Both the position numbers and the translations under genes were made by a program. Positions 28,056-36,263 of a stretch of 64,000 nt of DNA are shown here, one piece after another (within the stretch, counting starts at the first letter, position 1; each line of letters starts with the position of its first letter). Under the pieces are notes generated by a model. That model had not been told where the DNA came from and made no database searches. It worked only from the letters and a program-made list of their open reading frames with translations. Source of the DNA: Allomuricauda sp. (GTDB lineage Bacteria > Bacteroidota > Bacteroidia > Flavobacteriales > Flavobacteriaceae); assembly GCA_017795045.1 (NCBI GenBank), contig CP051244.1:258009-322008 (forward strand), read 5' to 3'.

Positions 28056-28816
28056 GTCGCCTGAAAATACTATTGCTTTTGCCAATGCTATCCCTTTTCC
28101 TGATACATTGTAGTTCTGACAGCTCCAATTCGGGCAATGGTCAATTGGATGGCGAGCCCAATGGACAAGCACCGGACAAAGACAAGGAAACGAACCCTAA
28201 TCCATCATCTGCAACATTGGTTTTCCCTGAAAATAATTCTGAATGTATTGAGGGGGAGATAATCAGTGAAACGCAAAGCATAATAACATTTCATTGGAGT
28301 GAATCTGAAAACACTGATAGCTATGACATAAGGATTACCAATCTAAACACTTTATCAACAACCACCAGAAATTCAATGGAAAATCAAATTGACATTTCTT
28401 TGGAAAGGGGTACACCATACGAATGGTATGTAATTTCGAAAGCCCAGAATACCAATTCAACAGCAAATAGTGACTCATGGCAGTTTTACAATTCTGGTCA
28501 AGGAATTGAGAATTACGCACCCTTTCCTGCCAAACTACTATTTCCCCTAGACAAAGAAGTTTTGGACAATGGGAACACTTATCGAAGGCTTCAATGGCAT
28601 GGGAATGATATAGACAACGATATCACTTATTACAAAGTTTTTGTAGGACCTTCCCATGATGAGATGGATTTATTATCCACCACAGCCAACCAAGATATCA
28701 CCTTGTATAATTTATTGGATATAGAGTTGGGAAAAACATATTATTGGCAAATAAAAACTCATGATTCGTTTGGCAATTCTTCCCTTTCTAAAATATTTTC
28801 CTTCATCTTTAGATAA
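28052..28816 (+). CDS. Lipoprotein with fibronectin type III-like repeats
   Basis: A 254-residue lipoprotein with lipobox LIHCSSD. A Ser/Asn/Gly/Asp-rich linker is followed by two domains with the flavobacterial fibronectin-III-like pattern: ITFHWSESENTDSYDIRI with PYEWYVISK, then RRLQWHGNDIDND with KTYYWQIKTHD. Such domains usually mediate surface protein or glycan contacts. Its ATG overlaps the stop of the T9SS protein gene (ATGA), so the two are translated together and may work as an envelope pair. It shares the AT-rich composition. No catalytic motif is visible. Confidence 0.82.
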   Translation: MSRLKILLLLPMLSLFLIHCSSDSSNSGNGQLDGEPNGQAPDKDKETNPNPSSATLVFPENNSECIEGEIISETQSIITFHWSESENTDSYDIRITNLNTLSTTTRNSMENQIDISLERGTPYEWYVISKAQNTNSTANSDSWQFYNSGQGIENYAPFPAKLLFPLDKEVLDNGNTYRRLQWHGNDIDNDITYYKVFVGPSHDEMDLLSTTANQDITLYNLLDIELGKTYYWQIKTHDSFGNSSLSKIFSFIFR

Positions 28817-28888
28817 CCAAAAATATAAATTGCCATTTTTTAATATTCATTAAAACAACCTCGATTGTCCATACGTGGGTTAACATTT

Positions 28889-30823
28889 CTAACGTAAAAC
28901 CGAAAACTCAATGTTCGAATCGGTAAAAACGGTATGCGTTTGGGTCTTAAAGTCCGATTCATCCGCTTTAAAGATATTATCCACATAGGTCTGCGGGTTC
29001 AAATCGATAAGGGGAAACCACGTACTCTGCACCTGAATCTGTAATTTATGCCCTTTCTTCACCGTATGGAACACATCTTGGAGTTTGATATCCACATCTG
29101 TCTTTTGATTGGGCGTAAAAGGTTCCGGATTGGAGAAGCTATTACGGAAACGCCCACGCAACACCTCGCTCCTTACCATTAAATGATAATTGCTCATTTT
29201 AAGGTGGTCCTGCATTTCCTCATTGGTTTCGGCATCAGCGGGATGCACATCAATGACCTTTACAATCCAATCGGCCGCTGTTCCGGTGGTGGCCACTTTT
29301 AAGTGGGCCATAATATCACCCGCTAAGGTAAGGTCCTCATCCATCACTTCGGTTTCAAACACCAACACATCGGAACGCCTTGCGGCAAATCGTTGATCAT
29401 CCGTCATGTACTTTCGCGGGGTGAACACGGTTTTCACATCTTCGGAATAAGGTACCGGCTTTTTTATATCACTGATAAACTGGATTCCTTCGGTTCCTTT
29501 TTGTTCCAAGGTCAATTCTTGATTTTCGGAAAGGTATAGGGTCTGTTTCATCATATCTGCAGGCGGCCATGTATCGTATTGTTTCCATTCCTTTTTACCC
29601 GTGTCAAATACATAGGCTTCGGGAAGGCCGGAATTCATATCGCCATCACCCTTCAAGAAATGGTTGAAGAATTTGGTTTCGATATTATCCTGATAAAACT
29701 CTGCAATGGAATCCCCAAAATAATAATTGCCCACCAAGCTTCGGCCATCTCGTCTGGACCAACGTCCATGATCCCACGGACCAAAAACCATGGTGTTGTA
29801 GTTCCCCTCATTGTATTTTTCAATGTTTTTGTAGGTTTCCAAAGGTCCATAAAGGTCTTCGGCGTCAAACCATCCTCCCACGATCATGGTGGCCACATGG
29901 CTCTTTACATTTTTTAGATGCTGGATAAGTCCCTTGCTTTGCCACATCTCATCATAATTGGGATGTTCCTTGAGCTCATTCCAGAAAAAGTCATCGGTCA
30001 CGCCTTCGGGGCGCATTTTCGGGGTGTCCGCGGTTTCATATTCAAAAAAGTAGTCCAGGTTTTTCAAGGGGCCGGCATCCAAGAAGAATTGGTATTGGTC
30101 TTCCGTAGGCAATTCCGGCAACACATACCATGCGGTGTCGATGGGCTGATCACCGTTGGGCCGTGGTGTTCCAAAAAGGGAGGTGGCCCTAAAATAGCTC
30201 AATAAATAAGCGCCATTGTGGTGAAAGTCGTCAAAAAAGAAATCCCCTATACAGGCCTGTGGCGAAGCGGCCTTTAAGGCCGGATGCGCATCCACCGTGG
30301 CATAGGTGGCGTAATATCCCGGGTAGGAAATTCCCCAAACGCCAACATTGCCATTGTTGTTGTCCACGTTGTTCACCAACCAATCAATGGTGTCGTAGGT
30401 ATCGGAACTTTCATCCACTTGATCATTGGAGGTCTTTTTGGGAATATAAGCCCGCATATTTTCATAATGTCCCTCACTGAGCCAACGCCCCCTCACATCT
30501 TGGTACACAATAATGTTCCCTTCCTTCATTAAATGCACATTGGGCCCGATCTGTGTCCTGAAATTCCCTTCACCATAGGGTCGGGAACTATAGGGGGTGC
30601 GCTGCATCAAAATGGGATATTCCTTGGAAGTGTCCTTTGGGGAATATATGGTGGTGTGCAGTGTTACCCCATCCCGCATCTCAATATCCACTTCCAGCTT
30701 GGTATAATGATCTTGCACATAGGTATCAACTTGTTGAACCTCGGTCTTAACCGTTTTTTTACAACTGCCAATTACAAACAACAGGCCAACACTTAGAAAC
30801 AGAACCTTTACCAAACTTTTCAT
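28889..30823 (-). CDS. CocE/NonD-family hydrolase (X-Pro dipeptidyl-peptidase-like) lipoprotein
   Basis: A 644-residue alpha/beta hydrolase of the S15/CocE family. The lipobox is VIGSC21. Nucleophile S166 lies in GISYPGYYAT, oxyanion/catalytic region landmarks are RDGVTLHTTIY and YQDVRGRW, GPWDHGRW provides the family Asp-His pair, and the C-terminal jelly-roll (IQVQSTWFPLIDLNPQTY) closes the protein. Members act on acyl esters, beta-lactam-type amides or X-Pro peptides; this substrate is unknown. It is monocistronic, convergent with the AT-rich pair, and 105 nt upstream of the metK stop-side region. Confidence 0.92.
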   Translation of the reverse strand: MKSLVKVLFLSVGLLFVIGSCKKTVKTEVQQVDTYVQDHYTKLEVDIEMRDGVTLHTTIYSPKDTSKEYPILMQRTPYSSRPYGEGNFRTQIGPNVHLMKEGNIIVYQDVRGRWLSEGHYENMRAYIPKKTSNDQVDESSDTYDTIDWLVNNVDNNNGNVGVWGISYPGYYATYATVDAHPALKAASPQACIGDFFFDDFHHNGAYLLSYFRATSLFGTPRPNGDQPIDTAWYVLPELPTEDQYQFFLDAGPLKNLDYFFEYETADTPKMRPEGVTDDFFWNELKEHPNYDEMWQSKGLIQHLKNVKSHVATMIVGGWFDAEDLYGPLETYKNIEKYNEGNYNTMVFGPWDHGRWSRRDGRSLVGNYYFGDSIAEFYQDNIETKFFNHFLKGDGDMNSGLPEAYVFDTGKKEWKQYDTWPPADMMKQTLYLSENQELTLEQKGTEGIQFISDIKKPVPYSEDVKTVFTPRKYMTDDQRFAARRSDVLVFETEVMDEDLTLAGDIMAHLKVATTGTAADWIVKVIDVHPADAETNEEMQDHLKMSNYHLMVRSEVLRGRFRNSFSNPEPFTPNQKTDVDIKLQDVFHTVKKGHKLQIQVQSTWFPLIDLNPQTYVDNIFKADESDFKTQTHTVFTDSNIEFSVLR

Positions 30824-30877
30824 CGATTTGTATTTTGATTGCCTAAAACTACTAAAGTTCCGCAGAGTATCCCAAAC

Positions 30878-30905
30878 AAAAAAGGAGCCCCTTTCGAGAC
30901 TCCTT
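30878..30905 (-). terminator. Terminator of metK
   Basis: On the minus strand AAGGAG and CTCCTT form a stem around a 12-nt loop that ends in a run of T. It lies 22 nt past the metK stop. Confidence 0.7.
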
Positions 30906-30927
30906 CGTTTAGTGTGGTTATTTTTCT

Positions 30928-32181
30928 TTATAGGTTGAAGGCTGCTTTCACGGCATCCACTTTATCCAATTTTTCCCAAGTGAACAGCTCTACCTCCCTT
31001 TCAATTTTTCCATTATAGGGTGATTCAAAGACCTTGATCATGGTTTGGGGCTGTTTCCCCATATGGCCATAGGCCGCCGTTTCCAAATAAATGGGATTAC
31101 GTAGTTTTAGGCGTTCCTCAATGGCAAAAGGTCGCATATCGAAGAGTTCGGAAGCCTTTTTGGCAATCTCGCCATCGGTTAGATCAACATTGGCGGTCCC
31201 GTAGGTATCCACAAAAATGGACGTTGGTTCCACTACCCCAATGGCATAGCTCACCTGTACCAAAATCTCATCGGCCACCCCTGCGGCCACCAAGTTTTTG
31301 GCAATATGTCGAGCAGCATAGGCCGCACTGCGGTCCACCTTGCTGGGATCCTTTCCACTAAAGGCACCACCACCATGCGCTCCCTTTCCACCGTAGGTAT
31401 CCACAATGATCTTACGGCCGGTAAGACCGGTATCGCCATGTGGGCCACCAATCACAAACTTTCCGGTGGGGTTTACATGGTATTTGATGGTATCGTTAAA
31501 TAGTTTCTGGATGTTTTCGGGCAAAAGTTCCTTGACCTTTGGAATCAATATTTTGATTACATCTTCCTTGATCTTGGCCTGCATATCGGCATCTGTTCCA
31601 AACTCATCGTGCTGGGTAGAGACCACAATGGTATCGATGCGTTGTGGCACGTTGTCATCCGAATATTCTATGGTCACCTGTGCCTTGGCATCAGGTCGTA
31701 GATAGGTCAATTGGGTGCCTTCACGTCGCAATTCTGCCAAAACCTGCAAAATCTTGTGCGAAATATCCAAGGCCAAGGGCATGTAGTTGTCGGTTTCCTT
31801 GGTAGCATACCCGAACATCATTCCCTGATCACCGGCACCTTGCTCTTCTTTGCTACCACGATCTACCCCTTGGTTGATTTCCTGGGATTGTTCATGGATC
31901 AAGGAAATAACCCCGCAGGAATCGCCGCTGAACTTATACTCCCCCTTGGTGTAGCCAATATTGTTTATGACTTCCCGGGCAATGCTCTGCAAATCCAAAT
32001 AGGTGTGACTCTTCACTTCACCTGCCAAGACCACCTGTCCCGTGGTCACCAAGGTTTCACAGGCCACTTTGCTCTCGGGGTCAAAGGCCAAAAAATTATC
32101 CAAAAGGGCATCACTAATCTGATCTGCAATTTTATCTGGGTGTCCCTCACTTACCGATTCTGAGGTAAACAAATATGCCAT
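30928..32181 (-). CDS. metK: S-adenosylmethionine synthetase
   Basis: A 417-residue methionine adenosyltransferase that makes SAM from methionine and ATP. Landmarks are [18 protein letters not shown] at the N-terminus, [12 protein letters not shown] for ATP, and [19 protein letters not shown] near the phosphate-binding loop. The length is slightly above the usual 385-400 owing to insertions, which is common in Bacteroidota. It closes the methionine cycle encoded to the left. Its 5' leader carries a SAM-II-like element (32270-32339). Confidence 0.98.
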   Translation of the reverse strand: MAYLFTSESVSEGHPDKIADQISDALLDNFLAFDPESKVACETLVTTGQVVLAGEVKSHTYLDLQSIAREVINNIGYTKGEYKFSGDSCGVISLIHEQSQEINQGVDRGSKEEQGAGDQGMMFGYATKETDNYMPLALDISHKILQVLAELRREGTQLTYLRPDAKAQVTIEYSDDNVPQRIDTIVVSTQHDEFGTDADMQAKIKEDVIKILIPKVKELLPENIQKLFNDTIKYHVNPTGKFVIGGPHGDTGLTGRKIIVDTYGGKGAHGGGAFSGKDPSKVDRSAAYAARHIAKNLVAAGVADEILVQVSYAIGVVEPTSIFVDTYGTANVDLTDGEIAKKASELFDMRPFAIEERLKLRNPIYLETAAYGHMGKQPQTMIKVFESPYNGKIEREVELFTWEKLDKVDAVKAAFNL

Positions 32182-32269
32182 GATTCTAATTTAAATGGAT
32201 AGTTTTGACGGAAAGGCCGTAAGAAGTTTACAATGCTTCACCAAGAAGCCCGAATCTAGTTCAGTATAA

Positions 32270-32339
32270 ACTGCTTTAGCATTTTTGTACACCCTTCCGT
32301 TGGGCGACCGAGGTTGCAATCAGTCAAATCTATCCTCAT
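32270..32339 (-). promoter_or_regulatory. SAM-II-like riboswitch upstream of metK
   Basis: On the minus strand GATTTGACTGATTGCAAC and AATGCTAAAGCAG match the SAM-II pattern (P1 arm, GAUUURAC, AUUGCA, P1 arm, AAUGxGCUAAA). P1 is GAGG/CCTC, and the loop ACTG can pair with the tail CAGT as the pseudoknot; the known metX SAM-II uses different bases there. An extra hairpin CGCCC/GGGTG sits between the two conserved blocks. It lies 88 nt before the start codon. The rest of the 32182-32503 gap holds two small hairpins, a promoter box and AT-rich DNA. Confidence 0.68.
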
Positions 32340-32348
32340 TCAGATGGG

Positions 32349-32356
32349 CAAAAGTA
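32349..32356 (-). promoter_or_regulatory. -7 promoter box of metK
   Basis: TACTTTTG on the minus strand fits TAnnTTTG exactly and lies 10 nt upstream of the SAM-II-like element, so that RNA would begin almost at the transcript 5' end. Confidence 0.55.
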
Positions 32357-32503
32357 CATATTTGCCACATATTTTAAAACTTTGTTTGATCACTGTTCAC
32401 AAGTTTCCCATTTCAACCGGTTTTTTTTCTTCTACTGGATATACTTTGTATATTGCGCGTTGGTTCCCCAACCTAATACACCAACTTTAAACAACATCAT
32501 CCC

Positions 32504-33121
32504 ATGCATATTGCGGTAGCAGGAAACATTGGCGCCGGAAAGACCACCTTAACCAACTTACTTGCCAAACATTATAAGTGGGACGCCCATTTTGAGGACG
32601 TGGTGGACAATCCGTACCTGGATGACTTCTACACCCAAATGGAACGATGGAGTTTTAACCTGCAGATCTACTTTTTGAACAGTCGCTACCGACAGATTCT
32701 TAAAATCCGTGAAACTGGAATGGATGTGATCCAAGATCGGACCATCTATGAGGATGCGCATATTTTTGCACCCAACCTGCATGCCATGGGGTTGATGACC
32801 AATCGGGATTTTGAGAACTACAAAAGCCTTTTTGAGTTGATGGAGACCTTGGTACAACCGCCAGACCTGTTGATTTATCTACGCAGTTCCATCCCTAATT
32901 TGGTGAACCAGATACACAAGCGTGGACGGGATTATGAAAACAGTATCTCCATTGACTACCTCAGCCGATTGAACGAACGCTACGAGGCTTGGGCCAATAC
33001 CTACGAAAAAGGGAAATTGCTCATTTTTGATGTGGACAACCTCAACTTTGTGGACTCTCCCGAGGATTTGGGCGAGGTGATCAACCGCATTGATGCGGAG
33101 ATCCACGGTTTGTTCGAATAA
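32504..33121 (+). CDS. Deoxynucleoside kinase
   Basis: A 205-residue kinase of the dNK/dGK family, which phosphorylates deoxynucleosides for salvage. The P-loop is GNIGAGKT at 7-14, the substrate motif is QDRTIYEDAHIF near 76-87, and the LID arginines lie in the KRGRDYENSISIDYL region. Length matches bacterial members (about 205-215). It is divergent from metK and monocistronic. Together with the nucleoside transporter and thyA at 45.7-48.2 kb it contributes to nucleotide salvage; the base preference cannot be read with confidence. Confidence 0.93.
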   Translation: MHIAVAGNIGAGKTTLTNLLAKHYKWDAHFEDVVDNPYLDDFYTQMERWSFNLQIYFLNSRYRQILKIRETGMDVIQDRTIYEDAHIFAPNLHAMGLMTNRDFENYKSLFELMETLVQPPDLLIYLRSSIPNLVNQIHKRGRDYENSISIDYLSRLNERYEAWANTYEKGKLLIFDVDNLNFVDSPEDLGEVINRIDAEIHGLFE

Positions 33122-33238
33122 ATTTTTACGCCAGAATATATTTATCAACTTTATACTTCTCCTTTTTTGAAGGGATATGGGTATATTTAGTTTTTGTATT
33201 CAAGATTTTACCTTGTAAAAATCAGAAAACCCAATACC

Positions 33239-33451
33239 ATGAATTCAGACATCATAAAGCTCTACAAGCAGTTCGAAAACATGGAACAGACCAAGGAAGT
33301 GGTACAATTGAGCAATCAACTTAGAGAAACATTATATCAAAACCTTCGGAGCCATTTTCAGGAGTTCATCAACATTGGCCATGCCATTGGCTTTAATGAA
33401 CTCCAGGAAGAATTGAAAAAGGCCATGGAGCTGTTGGAAATCCAGAAATAA
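33239..33451 (+). CDS. Small conserved-looking protein, function unknown
   Basis: A 70-residue acidic, helical protein. ATG at 33239 (MNSDIIKLYKQFENME) is preferred over an upstream in-frame start at 33194. The sequence is amphipathic (EVVQLSNQLRETLYQNLRSHFQEF) and ends ELKKAMELLEIQK, consistent with two helices or a coiled coil. It lies 27 nt upstream of the serine hydrolase gene and 117 nt after the deoxynucleoside kinase gene. Coding is supported by codon usage like its neighbours and the sensible composition. No family is recognised. Confidence 0.65.
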   Translation: MNSDIIKLYKQFENMEQTKEVVQLSNQLRETLYQNLRSHFQEFINIGHAIGFNELQEELKKAMELLEIQK

Positions 33452-33478
33452 GAAAATAATCATCACAATCAACCCATT

Positions 33479-34759
33479 ATGAGAACTCTATCGTTTTCCA
33501 AATTTTTACTGTTTGCTTTTGTATGCCTGCTTTATGTGGGCACCACGGCCCAAGAGTTGGCCAAAGTCCCTGCCGAGCAGGTGGGCCTATCTTCCGAACG
33601 CCTCAATGTACTCACCCAGACCTTTCAGGAGTATGTGGATAACGGGGAACTGTCCGGCGCGGTTGCACTCGTGGCCCGCAAAGGAAAAGTGGCCTATTTA
33701 CAGTCGTTTGGAAAAAACGATATGGAAAACAACGTCCCCATGACCGAAAGCTCCATTTTCAGGATCGCTTCACAGACCAAAGCCGTTATCAGTGTTGGGG
33801 TGATGATCTTGCAGGAACGGGGGCAATTGCTCATCAGTGATCCCGTGGGAAAATATATGCCCGCTTTTATGGAAACCAAGGTGGCCGTGGCCAAAGAAGA
33901 TGGTTCCTATGATGTAGTGAAGGCCAAAAGGCCCATCACCGTTCGCGATTTGCTCACCCATACCTCAGGAGTTTCCTACGGCAGTGGCATAGCCAAGGAC
34001 CTCTGGGAAGCCGCCAATATCCAAGGGTGGTATTTTGCAGATCGTAACGAACCCATCCAAGCGACCATCAACCGTATGGCCGACCTCCCCTTTGAATCAC
34101 AACCCGGTGAAAAATGGGTGTATGGCTATAACACCGATATTCTTGGCGCCTTGATCGAAGTGGTTTCGGGGGAACCTTTGGATGTTTTCATCAAGAAAAA
34201 CATTTTGGACCCACTGGGCATGAACGACACCCATTTTTATCTCCCAAAGGATAAAAGGCAACGTTTGGCCACGGTCTATTCCGCCACCGAAAACGGATTG
34301 GAACGTGCCCCCGAGCCCGGGCATATGGTAGGCCAAGGGGCCTATGTGGATGGTCCCCGAAAAAGCTTTTCCGGTGGCGCCGGTCTTTTGAGTACCGCTA
34401 TGGACTATGCCAAATTCCTGCAAATGACGCTCAACAAAGGAACGTTCAATGGTAAACAAATCATATCCCCCAAAACCGTGGAACTCATGACCGTGAACCA
34501 TTTGGCCAGTGATGTGATTTATCCTTGGGGAAATGGCACCGGATTCGGTCTGGGCTTTTCCGTTGTGGAGGATTTGGGCAGACGAGGGGTATTAGGCTCC
34601 AAAGGTGAATATGGTTGGGGTGGCGCCTATCACTCTTCCTATTGGGTAGACCCAGAGGAAGAATTGGTAGTGGTCTATTTTACCCAATTAATCCCTGCCG
34701 GGAAGATTGACGACCATGGAAAACTCCGTGCTTTGATTTACCAAGCGTTGACCGACTGA
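33479..34759 (+). CDS. Exported serine hydrolase, beta-lactamase/esterase family
   Basis: A 426-residue protein with a signal peptide (FLLFAFVCLLYVGTTAQ). Nucleophile motif S-Q-T-K occurs in FRIASQTKAVI, the second-motif region is KWVYGYNTDILGALIE, and LLTHTSGVSYG is the usual strand after the active site. The C-terminal WGGAYHSSYWVDPEEE replaces the classic KTG/HxG with a family-VIII-esterase-like segment. The role may be an exported esterase or beta-lactam/peptide hydrolase. It is followed 5 nt later by a DUF1801 gene. It is not closely similar to the serine hydrolase at 442-1515. Confidence 0.9.
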   Translation: MRTLSFSKFLLFAFVCLLYVGTTAQELAKVPAEQVGLSSERLNVLTQTFQEYVDNGELSGAVALVARKGKVAYLQSFGKNDMENNVPMTESSIFRIASQTKAVISVGVMILQERGQLLISDPVGKYMPAFMETKVAVAKEDGSYDVVKAKRPITVRDLLTHTSGVSYGSGIAKDLWEAANIQGWYFADRNEPIQATINRMADLPFESQPGEKWVYGYNTDILGALIEVVSGEPLDVFIKKNILDPLGMNDTHFYLPKDKRQRLATVYSATENGLERAPEPGHMVGQGAYVDGPRKSFSGGAGLLSTAMDYAKFLQMTLNKGTFNGKQIISPKTVELMTVNHLASDVIYPWGNGTGFGLGFSVVEDLGRRGVLGSKGEYGWGGAYHSSYWVDPEEELVVVYFTQLIPAGKIDDHGKLRALIYQALTD

Positions 34760-34764
34760 TTTTT

Positions 34765-35193
34765 ATGGAAAATCTTCAGATAACCACAAACCCCGAAGTA
34801 CAAATGGTGTTCGAGCGCTACCCTGATTGGGCAAGGGAAAAACTGTTGGTGCTTCGGGAGTTGATCGTGGAAACTGCCAAGGAAGTTGAAGATATCTCCG
34901 CACTGGAAGAGACCTTAAAATGGGGTGAACCCAGTTATCTGACCAAAAATGGCAGCACCATACGGATGGATTGGAAATCCAAAACTCCCAATCAGTATGC
35001 CCTGTACTTTAAATGCACCAGCCGATTGGTGGAAACGTTCAAGGCAACCTTCCAGAATGTTTTTGAATTTGAAGGAAAGAGAGCCCTTGTTTTCCAAAAG
35101 GATGATACGATTCCCGTGGAAGAACTCAAGCATTGCATTAGGACCGCCCTCACCTATCACAAGGTGAAACACCTCCCCACCTTAGGCATATAA
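34765..35193 (+). CDS. DUF1801 domain protein
   Basis: A 142-residue cytosolic protein of the DUF1801 fold (YdhG-like, structurally frataxin-like). The sequence runs ETLKWGEPSYLTKNGSTIRM, then NQYALYFKCTSRLVETF and ALVFQKDDTIPVEELKHCIRTALTYH, with the family proline-serine-tyrosine turn. The function is not established; a proposed iron-chaperone role for relatives is weak. It starts 5 nt after the serine hydrolase stop, so the genes are co-transcribed. A second, divergent DUF1801 gene occurs at 50506. Confidence 0.85.
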   Translation: MENLQITTNPEVQMVFERYPDWAREKLLVLRELIVETAKEVEDISALEETLKWGEPSYLTKNGSTIRMDWKSKTPNQYALYFKCTSRLVETFKATFQNVFEFEGKRALVFQKDDTIPVEELKHCIRTALTYHKVKHLPTLGI

Positions 35194-35331
35194 AACCCAT
35201 CTTGAACCGTATCAAGGTCATTCCCTAATCCAAAAGGGGCGTTCACTCATTGTAGGTTTCATCCAGCTGATTTTCAAAGTAGTTTAAGGGTACGAACTGC
35301 GACCCTCACGGGCCATTAAAACTTGAAAATC

Positions 35332-36048
35332 ATGGAACCAAAGAAAAATCAACATGTGGAATTGAAACGAAACAGTCTCCTTTATTTTTTTATGGGGATG
35401 TTCTTGGTATTGCTCCTTATCTACACTGCATTGGAGTGGAAAACGTATTATGAAACCCCAGATTGGGATATTTCACTTATAAATCCAGATATGTTACCGG
35501 ATGAGGAAATTCCAATTACCATTCAAAAATTACCACCCCCGCCTCCACCACAAATCCAAGCACCTCCAGTCATTGAAATTGTGGAAGACGACACAGATTT
35601 GGAAGAAACTGTCATTGAATCATCAGAAACCGACCAATATGAAGAAATTACTCCTATTGAAACCATTGAGGTAGCCGATGACGATGAACCTGAGATTGTT
35701 CCTTGGGTATTGATTGAAGACGCCCCCATATTTCCTGGCTGCGAAAATGTAACCGATAAAGAAGAAAAGAAGATTTGTTTTCAGGAGATGATGCAAAAAC
35801 ATATCCAAAAAAACATCCGCTATCCCGAAATTGCCCAAGAAATGGGTTTGGAAGGTCGGGTAAATGTGGTGTTCACCATTCAAAAGGATGGCACCATCGG
35901 CGATGTACGCATGCGTGGTCCCCATGAAAGTTTGGAAGGCGAGGCGGCCCGTATCATCTCCAAACTACCCCGAATGACTCCGGGCAAGCAACGGGGAAAT
36001 GCCGTAAAGGTACCCTTCTCCATACCCATTACGTTCAAGTTGAATTGA
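35332..36048 (+). CDS. TonB-like energy transducer
   Basis: A 238-residue TonB-family protein. A single membrane helix (about 14-35, SLLYFFMGMFLVLLLIYTAL) is followed by a proline run (KLPPPPPPQIQAPP), an acidic Glu/Asp-rich spacer with repeated Ile-Glu motifs, and a C-terminal TonB domain (RYPEIAQEMGLEGRVNVVF, then PRMTPGKQRGNAVKVPFSIP). It spans the periplasm to couple the proton motive force to TonB-dependent receptors. ATG at 35332 is preferred to the TTG at 35323. No receptor or ExbBD genes are adjacent. A shared terminator follows at 36.2 kb. Confidence 0.93.
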   Translation: MEPKKNQHVELKRNSLLYFFMGMFLVLLLIYTALEWKTYYETPDWDISLINPDMLPDEEIPITIQKLPPPPPPQIQAPPVIEIVEDDTDLEETVIESSETDQYEEITPIETIEVADDDEPEIVPWVLIEDAPIFPGCENVTDKEEKKICFQEMMQKHIQKNIRYPEIAQEMGLEGRVNVVFTIQKDGTIGDVRMRGPHESLEGEAARIISKLPRMTPGKQRGNAVKVPFSIPITFKLN

Positions 36049-36077
36049 TTTAAGATTTCCCACACTCCCAAGGTGGG

Positions 36078-36194
36078 TTCGAAATGACAGTAGGAACTGT
36101 GAGGTCATTTCGAAGAAGCGTAGTGACTGAGAAATCTATCAGGAAAACATGTCATTTTAAAATGAGGACTGCAAGGACGATTGAGAAATCCAAC
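36078..36194. repeat. Intergenic palindromic repeats, family B
   Basis: A perfect 11-bp inverted repeat TTCGAAATGAC (36078-36088) and GTCATTTCGAA (36104-36114) is followed by GAGAAATC at 36130-36137. A second partial unit holds the palindrome TCATTTTAAAATGA near 36152 and ends GAGAAATCC near 36190. The same unit (GAGGTCATTTCGAA to GAGAAATCC) occurs inverted at 47313-47345. Confidence 0.7.
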
Positions 36195-36212
36195 ATAGAT
36201 TGAATTAACAAT

Positions 36213-36241
36213 AAAAAAACCACGCCTTTGGCGTGGTTTTT
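36213..36241. terminator. Bidirectional terminator between the TonB-like gene and hppA
   Basis: AAACCACGCC and GGCGTGGTTT form a 10-bp stem with a TTT loop (36217-36239), flanked by an A-run and a T-run, between two convergent genes. Confidence 0.92.
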
Positions 36242-36263
36242 ACTCGTATTGAAAGCAAGTTCT

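Noticed and set aside
32440..32460. ATACTTTG before the deoxynucleoside kinase gene, also seen before the response regulator gene near 59123
   Set aside because: It resembles TAnnTTTG only with a shifted spacing, so it was not called a promoter.
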